In this document: in pieces, positions 1 to 10,151 of the stretch
Numbering within the stretch: the first letter of the stretch is position 1
How the letters are laid out: each line of letters opens with the position of its first letter
DNA from: Gordionus sp. m RMFG-2023
Taxonomy: Eukaryota; Nematomorpha; Gordioida; Chordodea; Parachordodidae
Assembly: GCF_954871325.1 (NCBI RefSeq)
Contig: NC_088775.1
Location: 61,853,561 to 61,917,560 of the forward strand
DNA length: 64,000 bases
Direction: 5' to 3'
Made by a program: the position numbers and the translations under genes
The notes under the pieces: generated by a model
Told to the model about the DNA's origin: nothing
What the model saw: the letters and a program-made list of their open reading frames with translations, nothing else
Databases searched by the model: none

Positions 1-227
1 AAATTCAATAATATATTCTACATATTAATACTTATATTTAAAAAAACCTTTAAAACGATATTGCCTTGAACTACCAAATTTTGCTGTCCAGGCGGAAACG
101 AAGGGGTGGGAAAAAGTGGGAACCTCTTCCATCAAAAATTTGCTTGTTCTTGTAAATTCATTAAGCTATAATAAAAATTTACACCCTCCCCCTCCCTAAA
201 AATGTATTTATATCATATCATCATAAA
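1..227. other. Non-coding TE debris
   Basis: No gene is visible. The stretch has C-rich and G-rich runs (around 100-120 and 180-197) like the poly-G/C termini of hAT elements found elsewhere in the window. Its last 8 bases (220-227, ATCATAAA) are the left target duplication of the hAT that follows. Confidence 0.5.
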
Positions 228-1599
228 CAGGGATGTGAACCCGAACCCGGATCCTCGTATTTTGGCTGTACCCGAACTCGGACCCTTTTTGAAAGTAGAT
301 AGTCCAAGGGTTCTAGGTGGCATAAAAATTTTTAAAAAATAAAAATATTTTTTTAAAAGATAATATAAATTTTTTTAAATTTTATTAACTTCTTTTGTGT
401 AATCATTTATTTTATCTTCGCGTTTTTCTTTCAATTTTCTTCCTGGACTTCCATTTTATTTAGAGATTTCATAAATTATTTTCTAGTGTAGGTAAATATT
501 TTATTATGTTAATTTATTAATATGCTATATTATAGAAATATGTTGATTATTTTGAAAGTGAATTAGCAGTGCAAGTAATATTTTAATTTAAATGATAATG
601 CACAACACGTTGGTGCTCAATTTGTATGATGCTAGAACGATTATTAAGTTTGAAAGAATTCTGTAATGATTTTATTATAGGAGAATGTGAAGCATTTTGT
701 CGGAAGATGATTGGTGCAATAAAGGAACTTGCTAGTGTATTAGTTCCTTTAAAAATATTACAATCAGAACAATAATGTTTATTGTATTTTTATGGCATAT
801 GGATTAGATTTAGAAAATCCTTTTTATACGAAATATTAGAAAACATGAAAATTCGAGAGCAGCAATATTTGCAAAATAGTGTTGTATACGCTTCTATATA
901 TTTAGACCCTCGATATCAAGTTTTATCGAGTATTGAGCAAAAAGAAATGGCTAAAGACCATCTATGGCATACGCAAAACTCCATTATTTACAATATATTG
1001 GAGACTACGGCAATACCTACTGCTTGTAGTGATAATAATAATTATGATAGCAACATTGATGATCTTGAAATTTTACTTTTAGATAGAGAAAAAAAAATCA
1101 AATTATCAGATAAAAAGGAGGATCAAAAAATGCCTATTGTATCTTTAATAAAAAAGTTCTCAGAAGTTAAGAGAATAAATAAGGATACAAATATTTTAAA
1201 ATTCTTCAATATATCCAGAACTATATATCTTATCTAGAATCTTCATGACTGTACCGGCGAAAATATAATAATTTTATTAAGATAACTATCTATTTTAGGT
1301 AAGGGTAGAACGTGAATTTTCATTTTGAAATATATTTTGTCTAATTTATGTGAAAATCTCAAGGATGATATTTTAGAAGATATTATGATTGTGCGATTGA
1401 ATAAAACATTTAAAATATGAATTACATTTGTAAATTATGAATATGTATATATTGAAGTATAATAATAAATTAATGAAAAAAAATAATCTTATTTTGAGTC
1501 ATTATTATGTTCCCTGAACCCGGACCCGGGTCCTTTTAAAATTTTATTCCTGTACCTGAACCCGGACCATTTATTTTTGTCGAAGGGTTCACATCCCTG
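228..1599 (+). mobile_element. hAT DNA transposon, internally deleted
   Basis: The element starts with CAGGGATGTGAACCC and ends with the exact inverse GGGTTCACATCCCTG. It is flanked on both sides by the same 8-bp direct repeat ATCATAAA (220-227 and 1600-1607), the hAT target-site duplication. Both subterminal regions carry many ACCCGGAC-type motifs, probably transposase-binding repeats. The perfect duplication suggests fairly recent insertion. At 1.37 kb it is too short for a full hAT, and its only coding remnant is a C-terminal transposase piece at 782-1237. It is best read as a deletion derivative that needed transposase from another copy. Confidence 0.9.
782..1237 (+). pseudogene. hAT transposase fragment
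   Basis: This 151-codon open frame contains NSVVYASIYLDPRYQVLSSI followed by a Glu/Lys-rich stretch and AKDHL, the block that precedes the C-terminal dimerisation region in hAT transposases. The related element at 33022-37822 has the same block (FCAALYMDPRYQILLTEDGK near 35200), so the assignment rests on an internal match as well as family knowledge. The catalytic N-terminal part and the BED finger are missing, so it cannot be a working transposase. The written ATG is probably not the original start. Confidence 0.75.
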
Positions 1600-1920
1600 A
1601 TCATAAACAATCATTGAAAGAAAAATAAGTAAAGGTTAATTCTTTTTTAAAATAACGACTATGATTTAAATAAAAAACATTTTTATAAAAAGTGAAGACC
1701 CAATCCTATTTTTACAAAAATATAATATACCAAAAGTCTACAATAAGTTGACCTAAAAACCTCTAATAAAATTTATGGGGGGAAACCCATTTAATAATGC
1801 CCCCCTCCCCCCGTAGGAAAATCCTGGATACCAATATTATCGCTGGATGGGTTAAAAATTGTAAGCATTGGGCGGAAAAGTGGGGGGGGGGTAAACTTAA
1901 ATATTTATCAGGCAAAGCTT

Positions 1921-2750
1921 ATTAAAATTATTTTTTTATTTCATAATATTGCATATTATATAAGTTAAAGTAAAAATATATTAAAACAAAATAATGAGAT
2001 AAACCAAATAATTTTTAAACATTGGTCAGGCGAACTAAACAAATTTTTTAATTATATTTCCAGTTTTTAAATATTTTCATAGTTAGCAGCCAATAAGTTT
2101 CTGTTAATATGCGCTTCAGGCTTAGGCTACATATCAAGCACGTGGACAGCGTTAGCGATTAGCTTAGGGCTATGCAACAAAGATATGGGTTAGTAAAATA
2201 TTAATTTTATTAAAATACCAAACAAATAAATTCGGTATCTAACAGATACTTAGGTGTGCAGCCAATAAGTTTCTGTTAGTTTTTACCGAACTACGTGGTT
2301 CAGGCTAAGGTCAGATACCAAATTCATGAACAGCGTTGACGGTTAGCGTAGGGCTACGCAACAAAGATAAGGACTTGTGTTTAATTATATTAAAAAAAAG
2401 AAGTACTAATTTTATTATACATCTTACCCTCTACATCCGGTATCTAACAAAAGCTGAAAAATAATTTTATTTAAAACTGCGAAAGTATAAATTTAAAACT
2501 GAAAAAATTGATTTGAAAACTAAAAAATCAATTATTATAAAACTATGAAATTAATTATTAATAAGTGTGAATTTTAATTATTCGACTGTGCAATAGTGAT
2601 ATATTTTTTATAAATTATTTTTTTATTTTATAATATTACATATTTTATAAGTTTAAGTAAAATAATTAAAAAAAACGAGTTATAAGCCAACCAATAAAAT
2701 AATTTTTAAAAATTATGTAGGCAAAACAAAATTTTTAAATAAATGAGGTA
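1921..2750. repeat. Direct duplication, about 140 bp, 690 bp apart
   Basis: The segment 1921-2060 (ATTATTTTTTTATTTCATAA then GCATATTATATAAGTTAAAG) is repeated in the same orientation with divergence at about 2607-2745. Both copies go on through AAATAATTTTTAAA and an AGGC(G/A)AA word. The shorter pair at 2090-2455 lies between them. It looks like an old local duplication or two related TE ends; no family is recognised. Confidence 0.5.
2088..2455. repeat. Two tandem copies of a 170-bp unit
   Basis: Both copies begin GCAGCCAATAAGTTTCTGTT (about 2088 and 2259). They continue through a CAGGCT(T/A)AGG word, an ACAGCGTT word, and GGGCTA(T/C)GCAACAAAGATA, and each is followed by GGTATCTAACA (about 2235 and 2440). 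The repeat is unusually GC-rich for this window. No coding potential or known family was recognised; it could be the tail of a TE. Confidence 0.6.
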
Positions 2751-4788
2751 TGGTTGAATTAAAGAACCATTTGCGGCAGGTTCATTGCATTTTAAAACTT
2801 AAGCTTATCTTTATATTTAATGCATTACTTTAAATAATTAAGTATCGGTAGCGTGTCAGTAGTAAAGCAAAAGAATACTCAGCATGCCTAAATTTAATTT
2901 GAACATGACTAAAATATTTTTATTTGAGCAAAGAGTTTTTTTTACATATCTAATATAAAAAATGGCCTATTAGCACGACTGAATGATGAGACCTAGAGAC
3001 GTCAATGAAATATATTTAATGATAAAATAATCTGTAAACAACCATTAGATGATATAATACCGAAATTATCAACCATTTTAAGATTTTGGTGTAATGCTGA
3101 CTTTATTAGTAGATTAAGGTTGCCAAGACTTCCGACTTACTCTTACGTAAGCGATAATCCGTGCTTCGAGAATTTACGATTTCTCCCAATTTTTTTTTAA
3201 TATGAAATACCTCTTTTTAAATATTTTATTTAATACGATTTTTAAGAATAACCATTTTAAGAATTTATATCAAAAAATTTAAATAACTGTTAAAATTTTG
3301 AAAATTATAAATCTCATCTTCTTCTAACCACAATCATGCACCGATCGGAGAGAATATTTAGTTTTATGCTTTCTGGAGAAATGATTTACTGCTTTTGTAA
3401 AAAGCAATGAATAGAAAAATTAAAGAATCAAATATTTAATTGTGTCAATATATAATGTTGCATAGTAATGAGAGGAGGTTAATATAAGTTTTATTGAACC
3501 TGATATAAATTTTATTCTTTTATATAAATAACATAAGGACTATATTTATTGCCCTGTTGTGCTCTTCACCAATCGGACTCTTAGCTTCTCGTTATGGCAA
3601 TTGATAAATTGTATCATTATTAGATAAGCATTTAACCCTGATCAAAATTCTCGTAATGTCTATATCTTGCATGGGTTATTATATAGCGATTAGCGACACA
3701 ATCTTTGTTTTTACTTTTCTATTAATTCTTTTATTTTGACTATATTAAAATACAGCCCATCCAGTTTATCTATGATAGTCAAGGTAATATCTTTAGAAAT
3801 TGTTTGGAGTTAATTAATTTTTTTGCTTCTCAATTTTTTCTGAGTCAAATTTGAAGTCTATCTAACATCTTTAATATGAGAAGAGAAGAGTCTTTCGTAT
3901 CTTCTAACATGTTGATGCAATGAATAAAATAATTTATTAATCAACTAATATTTTATTGGAGTGTCGATGTTATGTTAGCAAGGTGAGAAAGTTAAATATA
4001 TTTTATTTTTGTGCTTCTGATAAATTGAGTTTCTTACACATATATCTTTTTGTAAAAATAATATATAATTTAAATGAAAAGGCTTTTTATGTAAATCATT
4101 TTACTTTTTTTAAATAATCGAAGTCCATTTTATTATTTTCGGTCAAATTTAATATTAGAGATGTATTAATATTTTTTATCGGATCGGATAGATATTAGTT
4201 GTTTTTAAAATATCGTTTATCAGCTGATTTACTAAATTTTACAATCAGATCTGATGGCATCTTAATATAATTTAAAAAATTTTTTTTATTAATATTTATC
4301 TATATAAATCAAGAATATACTTATATAATTGAGTGATAATTTAAAAAAAAAATTAAATAATTGTAAATAGGGCTGTGCCGATCCACATATTTTTTCACCG
4401 TTCCGATCCGATATAGGTTCAAACCCGATCCGATATTTATTATTTTTTTCACGATCCCCCTGTGAACCTAATGTAATTAAGAAATTAATATTTTTTAAGC
4501 GAAAATTCGGATATGCATTTAATTTTTTTATTTCTACAATAATTTAAAAAAATTTACGGATATTGGTGGTATTAAATAAATTTTTCATTATTCCTCCCCG
4601 TGAAATTAGAATTCCACAGATAACGCATTTTGCAAAATTATGACTTTTGTAAAATATTTCCATAATTCATATACGACATTTAAAAGATTCTCTTATTTAA
4701 GTATAAATAGGTGTTATTATTTAAAAAGATTTAAAATAAATAAAACTGAGTGTTCCTTTCTATTTTTATAAAAAAAACTTTAAAATAC

Positions 4789-4934
4789 TGTAATATAAAT
4801 TGAATATAATATTAACTTTTCTGTAAATTATATAACCTGAAGGATTGAATTCATGATATATATATACGTGATATTTTGTATTAAATATACTTTTACTTAC
4901 TTTACCTATTTTACTTATTTAATAAAACACTTCA
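4789..4934 (+). repeat. 5' LTR of the gypsy element
   Basis: It begins TGTAATATAAATTG and ends AATAAAACACTTCA, keeping the TG...CA ends. AATAAA lies just before the end, as expected for an LTR polyadenylation signal. It is followed directly by TTGGCGACGATA, where a primer-binding site would lie. Confidence 0.9.
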
Positions 4935-7900
4935 TTGGCGACGATATTTTTAGAGAAGATTTATTTGATTTATTAAATTTAAAGTAAAAGACTCAATGGA
5001 AGTAGCTCCTATTAAAGTTGAAGATTCAATGGAAGTAGTCGATGTAATGAGACGATTATTGACTTTTCAATTAGGGTTAAAACTGTCTGTTCTCTTTGTA
5101 ATTTTAAACCGCCTTTTGATGAACATTTAAGAGATATATTTATCCTAGGAGTAGGCTTACCTGAGTTGGACAAAGAACTTCGGTCAAAGTATATCGAAGG
5201 CAATATTAATTTTGAAGAGACCGTGCGTTTAGCGATCGCGCTGTCTTCGTTGGAAAATGAAACCCAGACTGAAGTTAATAAAATAATTAAAAATAAGCCA
5301 ACACAGGGTTCGAAAAATAATTATTTTAGAAATAATAATTATACTAACGTCAATAGATTCAATAATAATAAACACTTTAGTAACAATTATATTCCTAATA
5401 ATAATTATAGACCTAGTATCAAACCTAACTCTATTCAAAAGAAAGTTATATGCTTTTGTTGCGGTAAGGCAAACGACATAGCGAAAGATTGTAGAACCCA
5501 TGCCATACAAATGATTCTGCCACGGACACACCTCGCCTGTCATTTTCAAATAAAGCTACCATCGATGCGAAGATAAATGGGTTGCAGCTAGCTAGGGAGT
5601 TTGATACCGGCGCCGCGTGTAGTGTGATTGATGAGGTCACCTGGAATCGTATTGGCAGACCACAACTATCACCGGCTTATATATTAGTGGGATATAATCA
5701 TATCCAAATCGAAGTACTAGGTAAATGTACCGTAGAAGTCAAAGTAAAAAATATTTCGAAATTTTTACTTATTTGGGTAGTTAAAGGGGAGAATTCCCTT
5801 ATTTTTGGGATGCCTTTCATTAGAGAATTTGATATAAAACTACCGGAAGAAGTTCGTATTAATAAAATAAATATGAATATTCCCTCTTTAAATACGATTG
5901 TTTCAAAATTCCCTCAAGTTTTTAAAAAAAAATTAGGTGAAATCAAACTGCAAAAGGCAGTCATCCGAATAGAACCGAACACGTTACCGATTGCATTACC
6001 AGCAAGAAGAGTTCCTTTTCCGTTGCGTCGAACCATTGAAGCTGAGTTGGACAGACTTTTAGACGAAGGCGTTATCGAGAAGGTGGATCCAACAATAACT
6101 CCAATCACTTGGGCTACGCCAACGGTTAATATCTTAAAGAAATCCGGTGCCGTACGGATATGCGAAGATTTTCGTTTAACAATCAACAAATATCTAGCGA
6201 TCAATAACGATTTACTACCAACTTTCGTCGACCTAACAAATAAAATCGCGGGTGGTAAAATATTTTCAACAATAGATTTAAGAGATGCATTTTTACAATT
6301 CGGAGTTAGTCCAGAATGTAGTGACCTTTTGGTAATTTCGACACATGTCGGTTATTACCGATACCAAAGAATTCCATTTGGTTTGACTAGCGGTACGATA
6401 ATATTCCAACGCTTTATGAAAAACCTATTAAAGGGAATTCCTATGGTTAGTGTATTTTTAGACGACATAATTATTGCAGGTGAGAATAATTCCGATCATA
6501 TAGTTAATTTGGAAGAAGTATTAAGAAGATTTGAGAAGGCTGGACTGACCACGACGACCGATAAAATTAAAATCGGAGAAAAGTCAGTCACTTATTTAGG
6601 TCATGTTATTGACAGTTTCGGAATTCACCCTACAGAAGATAAGATTAGCGCTATAAAAAATTTTAAAACACCTTCCAATGTTAAAGAACTACTTTCTTGG
6701 AATAGTGAATTAAAAATGTTGGTTGGTTTTGGTCAGCTAAAGAAAATGAAATATTTACTAAAGTTAAAAATATATTGTCAAAAGAAGATACAATAATTCC
6801 TTATTCAGCCGATATCCCTGTCGTGATTTCTTGTGACGCTTCCGAAGATGGTCTAGCTGTTATTGCACACCGATTTCTTACTGGCCAGGAGAAACCGATT
6901 GCTTACGCATCGAGGACACTTTCGGCGGCTGAAAAGAATTATGCCACAATTGATCGGGAGGCTTCGGCGATCATGTTCGCTATCGAGAAGTTTCATCAAT
7001 ATATTTTTGGAAGACATTTTATCTTGGTTACTGATCATAAACCATTACAATATATTTTAGGTGATAAAAGAGATCTTAACAAAATAACAAATAACCGTTT
7101 AATATACGGTGGGCGACGAAACTATTAAATTATGATTATGAGATAATATATAGACCAGGTAATCAAAATAAATGTGCCAATGCTCTGTCCCGTTTGGGGG
7201 TAGAGAAAGCAAAAACCAATGAAGTTACAAAAAAATTCGAAGAAGAAATCAGAGGATTAAAAATTAATTTAATAGAGGATTTATCTTTCACACGCAGTAA
7301 AGTCGTAAGTGAAACGAGCAATGATATAAACCTAAAAGAGATTATTAAATTAATAAAAAATCATTGGTATATTGATAATATAAATAATTATTCGGAGATT
7401 GTAAAAAAATATATTTCGATTAAAGATAATATTTCGTTCGAAGAAGGATTATTATTTTATAATGATATAATTATTATTCCAGATATTTTAAAAAAAGGAG
7501 GTTTTATATGTGATTCATCGAGGACATCCTGGGATAGTGGGGATGAAATCATTGTGTAGATATTACGTGTTTTGGACAAATCTCGATACGGATGTTGAAG
7601 ACTTTGTTAAATGTTGTAAGAGTTGTCAAGAAGGAAGGCCGGGAGCTAAAGAAGTGCCATTATACAATTGGAACATTCCTACCCGACCTTGGGAACGATT
7701 ACACATGGATTTGACAGGCCCCGTATCTGGAAAATATCGGTTAATTTGGGTAGACGCTTTTACCAAATGGGTTTAAGTTGCAATTTTAACACATATTAAT
7801 TCGGCGAGTGTAATAAATAATCTGCGTAATTATTTCGCTAGATTTGGGTTACCTCGCTACATTGTCTCAGATAACGGTACTCAGTTTACTGGATCTGAAT

Positions 7901-8525
7901 TCAAAACGTTTCTTTTTAAAAACAATATAAAACATTTTAGATCGGCCCCTTATAGCCCCAAATCGAATGGTTTGGCTGAACGATATATACGGACGATAAA
8001 GACGCGTTTCTATGCTGGAAGGAGATGTGGGACTCCGGACCAGTTAAATTTAGCAAATGTTTTAATTACTCACCGTAATACTCCCAATGCAACTACTGGT
8101 AAATCTCCTGCCGAGATGATGTTTGGAAGGTCGCTTAGGACGACATTGGAACAGTGGAAATTATCAACGAGAGAAAGGACGGAAAACGCTCTATGGAAAC
8201 AAAAGTACTACAAAGATAGAAGTGTTGAACCTCGGGAGTTTGTAGAGCAGCAAAAAGTTTGGATAGCAAACGAAAGGACAGCAGGGTGGCATGAGAAAAG
8301 TGTTACAACGAAAAAGCGCAATATTGTACGATGTGGAATCAGAGGGGATCGTTTAAAACAAGCATGCAGATCAATTGAGGGATGCACATACACAAGAGAA
8401 GGAAATACCCGTTACGTTGACCGAAGAAGTGGAAAAGGCAGAACATGAGAATACAACTCTTGGAAAAAGAGTTTCGAAACCCCCATTACGTTATCACGAT
8501 GAATTCATTTTATAGTGGGGAGAAC

Positions 8526-8685
8526 TGTAATATAAATTGAATTTAAATTGAATATAATATTAACTTTTCGTTTGTAAATTATATAACCTGAAGGATTGAA
8601 TTCATGATATATATATACGTGATATTTTGTATTAAATATACTTTTACTTACTTTACCTATTTTACTTATTTAATAAAACACTTCA
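8526..8685 (+). repeat. 3' LTR of the gypsy element
   Basis: This is the same sequence as the 5' LTR apart from a short extra duplication near its start and minor differences. It ends AAACACTTCA and is followed by the AATAC target duplication. Such high identity between the two LTRs implies recent insertion. Confidence 0.9.
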
Positions 8686-8935
8686 AATACTATAAATCTA
8701 TTTTAAAAAATTAATAAAATTTAAGGCGTGTTGTGCATTTGCATTGTTTTATAAAAAAAATTATTTAGAAAATATTATTAATGTAAAATAAATATACACA
8801 TAAAATAATAAGAAATATAAAAGTAAAAAGATCGGATCGGTTATTTTACAGGTATCAGCCCGAACGAATATTTTGGAAAACGCTAAATATCGGTGCCGAT
8901 CTGATATTTAATATCGGCGCAGCCCTAATTGTAAA

Positions 8936-9658
8936 TATGTTAAAAAAAATAATAAAACACATTAGTATTATAAAAATGTTTATAATTTTATGGCTTAATA
9001 AATAATAAAAAAATCTAATAATTATTATTGACCTTGAATAGATTTAGATGAGATTCTACTTTCTACATCATAAATAAAAAAAGATTATATTGATTTTACT
9101 ATATAAATAATTGATTTAACAATATTTATTTATTTTTAAATTGATGAATATAACTAAATAAATAAGCCTAAAATGATGGGTTAATTAGAATTTGATTATA
9201 GAATATTTTAAATGACTACGTTATGGTATAATCATAAAAATTAAAATATATTTAATTTTAACGATTTAATATCGGCAATATCGAGTCGGCCACCAAAAAT
9301 GGATATCGGTAAGCCACTAGTTAATATAAAAAATAAAATCTAGGTAGTGATATACATATAACGTAATAATTTAATAGGCGATAGATAAGATAATTGTACA
9401 AAAAAAATAAATAAAATATAAGTTATATAGCACACGCTTCATATAATTGCTACATTTTAACTTATTATAAAATAGATATATTCTATAACAAATAATATAG
9501 TTAATATAGTAAATAAAATATAAGTAGTGATATAAAAAAACAACTACGAATCAGAATTATTGAAATTATATGCAATATTTTTAATAAAGCAGTAAGTAAC
9601 AATATGAATGGCATAAATACATGGTTAACTTAGCAGTGTCTGTTATAATCTTTATAAT
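8936..9658. other. Gene-free AT-rich stretch
   Basis: No coding frame, RNA gene or complete repeat was recognised. Around 9265-9310 the words ATCGGCAATATCGAGTCGG and ATGGATATCGGTAAG resemble the subterminal GATATCGG motifs of the hAT at 4368-8927, so it may contain an old hAT scrap. Confidence 0.4.
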
Positions 9659-9666
9659 GTTTATAT

Positions 9667-9993
9667 TAGAGATCTGCAAAGTTAGGCCTGGCCCGAGTCC
9701 GCCAGAACGGGCTTCGGGCCTATTTCTATTTAAAATAATTGGGTTCGGGCCGGGCCTAATATTTTAAAAAAAAATTCGGGCCGGATCGGGTCGGATTTTT
9801 AATTTTTTTAAAATATATCTAAGAACATGTCTAGAGTAATTATAAAAATTAATTTATATATTTAAATAAATTGGGGCCGGGCCGGGTCGGTAAATTATTT
9901 TAAAAAAATTTCGGGTTCGGGCCGGTAAAACTTTTTTAAAAAAAATTTCGGGCCGGGCAGGGCTTGAAAAATTAGGCCCGATGCAGATCACTA
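9667..9993. mobile_element. hAT MITE with GGGCC subterminal repeats
   Basis: A 327-bp element with inverted ends TAGAGATCTGCA and TGCAGATCACTA and a perfect 8-bp duplication GTTTATAT (9659-9666 and 9994-10001). Both halves are filled with CGGGCC/GGCCCG words (GGGCCGGGCC and variants), probable transposase-binding sites. It has no coding sequence. Relatives lie at 16311-16650 and 38446-38777. Its ends resemble those of the larger, coding hATs at 23588-25167 and 47553-48846, which may represent its autonomous source. Confidence 0.9.
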
Positions 9994-10111
9994 GTTTATA
10001 TAGTATTTCAGTTTCTTAAGTAAAAGTATTTATAATAAAACCTCCTCAATTATTTTATAAGATTGATTTAGAAAGAGGGACGATAAATTCTCCGAATTTT
10101 TTTTAAGGAGT

Positions 10112-10151
10112 CTAAAAAGTCGATGAGTTATAAGATAAATTACTCACAACT
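10112..10151 (-). CDS. ADCK5: Possible last ADCK5 exon
   Basis: Splicing from 10188 to an acceptor TTATTCAG/A at 10152 would give KVVSNLSYNSSTF and a stop. Residues KVV align with the KRAV that follows MAK in vertebrate ADCK5. The intron would be only 37 bp, near the lower limit for animals, so the unspliced reading is a real alternative. Confidence 0.4.

Larger units (their letters stand above)
1608..4359. other. Gene-free AT-rich stretch with repeats
   Basis: No coding region is recognised in 2.7 kb. G/C-run segments at 1785-1905 resemble hAT ends (CCCCGTAGGAAAATCCTGGAT). Direct repeats lie at 1921-2750 (see separate entries). From 2750 to 4359 I see only AT-rich sequence with scattered GC words and no supported feature. 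Confidence 0.5.
4789..8685 (+). mobile_element. Ty3/gypsy LTR retrotransposon, broken
   Basis: A 3.9-kb fossil bounded by two closely similar LTRs and flanked by a 5-bp duplication AATAC (4784-4788 and 8686-8690). Parts in order: gag with a CCHC-like knuckle (about 5.0-5.6 kb), aspartic protease (DTG motif) and reverse transcriptase (about 5.6-6.7 kb), RNase H (about 6.8-7.1 kb), then integrase with its zinc-binding N-terminal domain and catalytic core (about 7.5-8.4 kb). The order protease-RT-RNase H-integrase is that of Ty3/gypsy. A purine-rich tract (GTGGGGAGAAC) just before the 3' LTR fits the plus-strand primer site. The close LTR match implies a young insertion, but the coding region carries several breaks and the copy looks dead. 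Confidence 0.93.
4368..8927. mobile_element. Non-autonomous hAT, split by a gypsy element
   Basis: The ends TAGGGCTGTGCCGAT and ATCGGCGCAGCCCTA are near-perfect inverse repeats. ATTGTAAA flanks both sides (4360-4367 and 8928-8935), a perfect 8-bp hAT duplication. Without the LTR element the hAT is only about 660 bp and has no coding sequence, so it is a MITE-sized derivative. Its subterminal regions carry GATCCGAT/ATCGGATCGG motifs. A second member lies in opposite orientation at 23242-25482. The nesting order is clear: hAT first, gypsy later. Confidence 0.9.

Noticed and set aside
3541-3610. Minus-strand KLRVRLVKSTTGQ, resembling a ribosomal uL30 segment
   Set aside because: Only about 13 residues, no flanking similarity and no splice context; likely chance.
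7194-7559. Separate small gene inside the gypsy element
   Set aside because: It is the connector part of the fossil pol region, not an independent gene.
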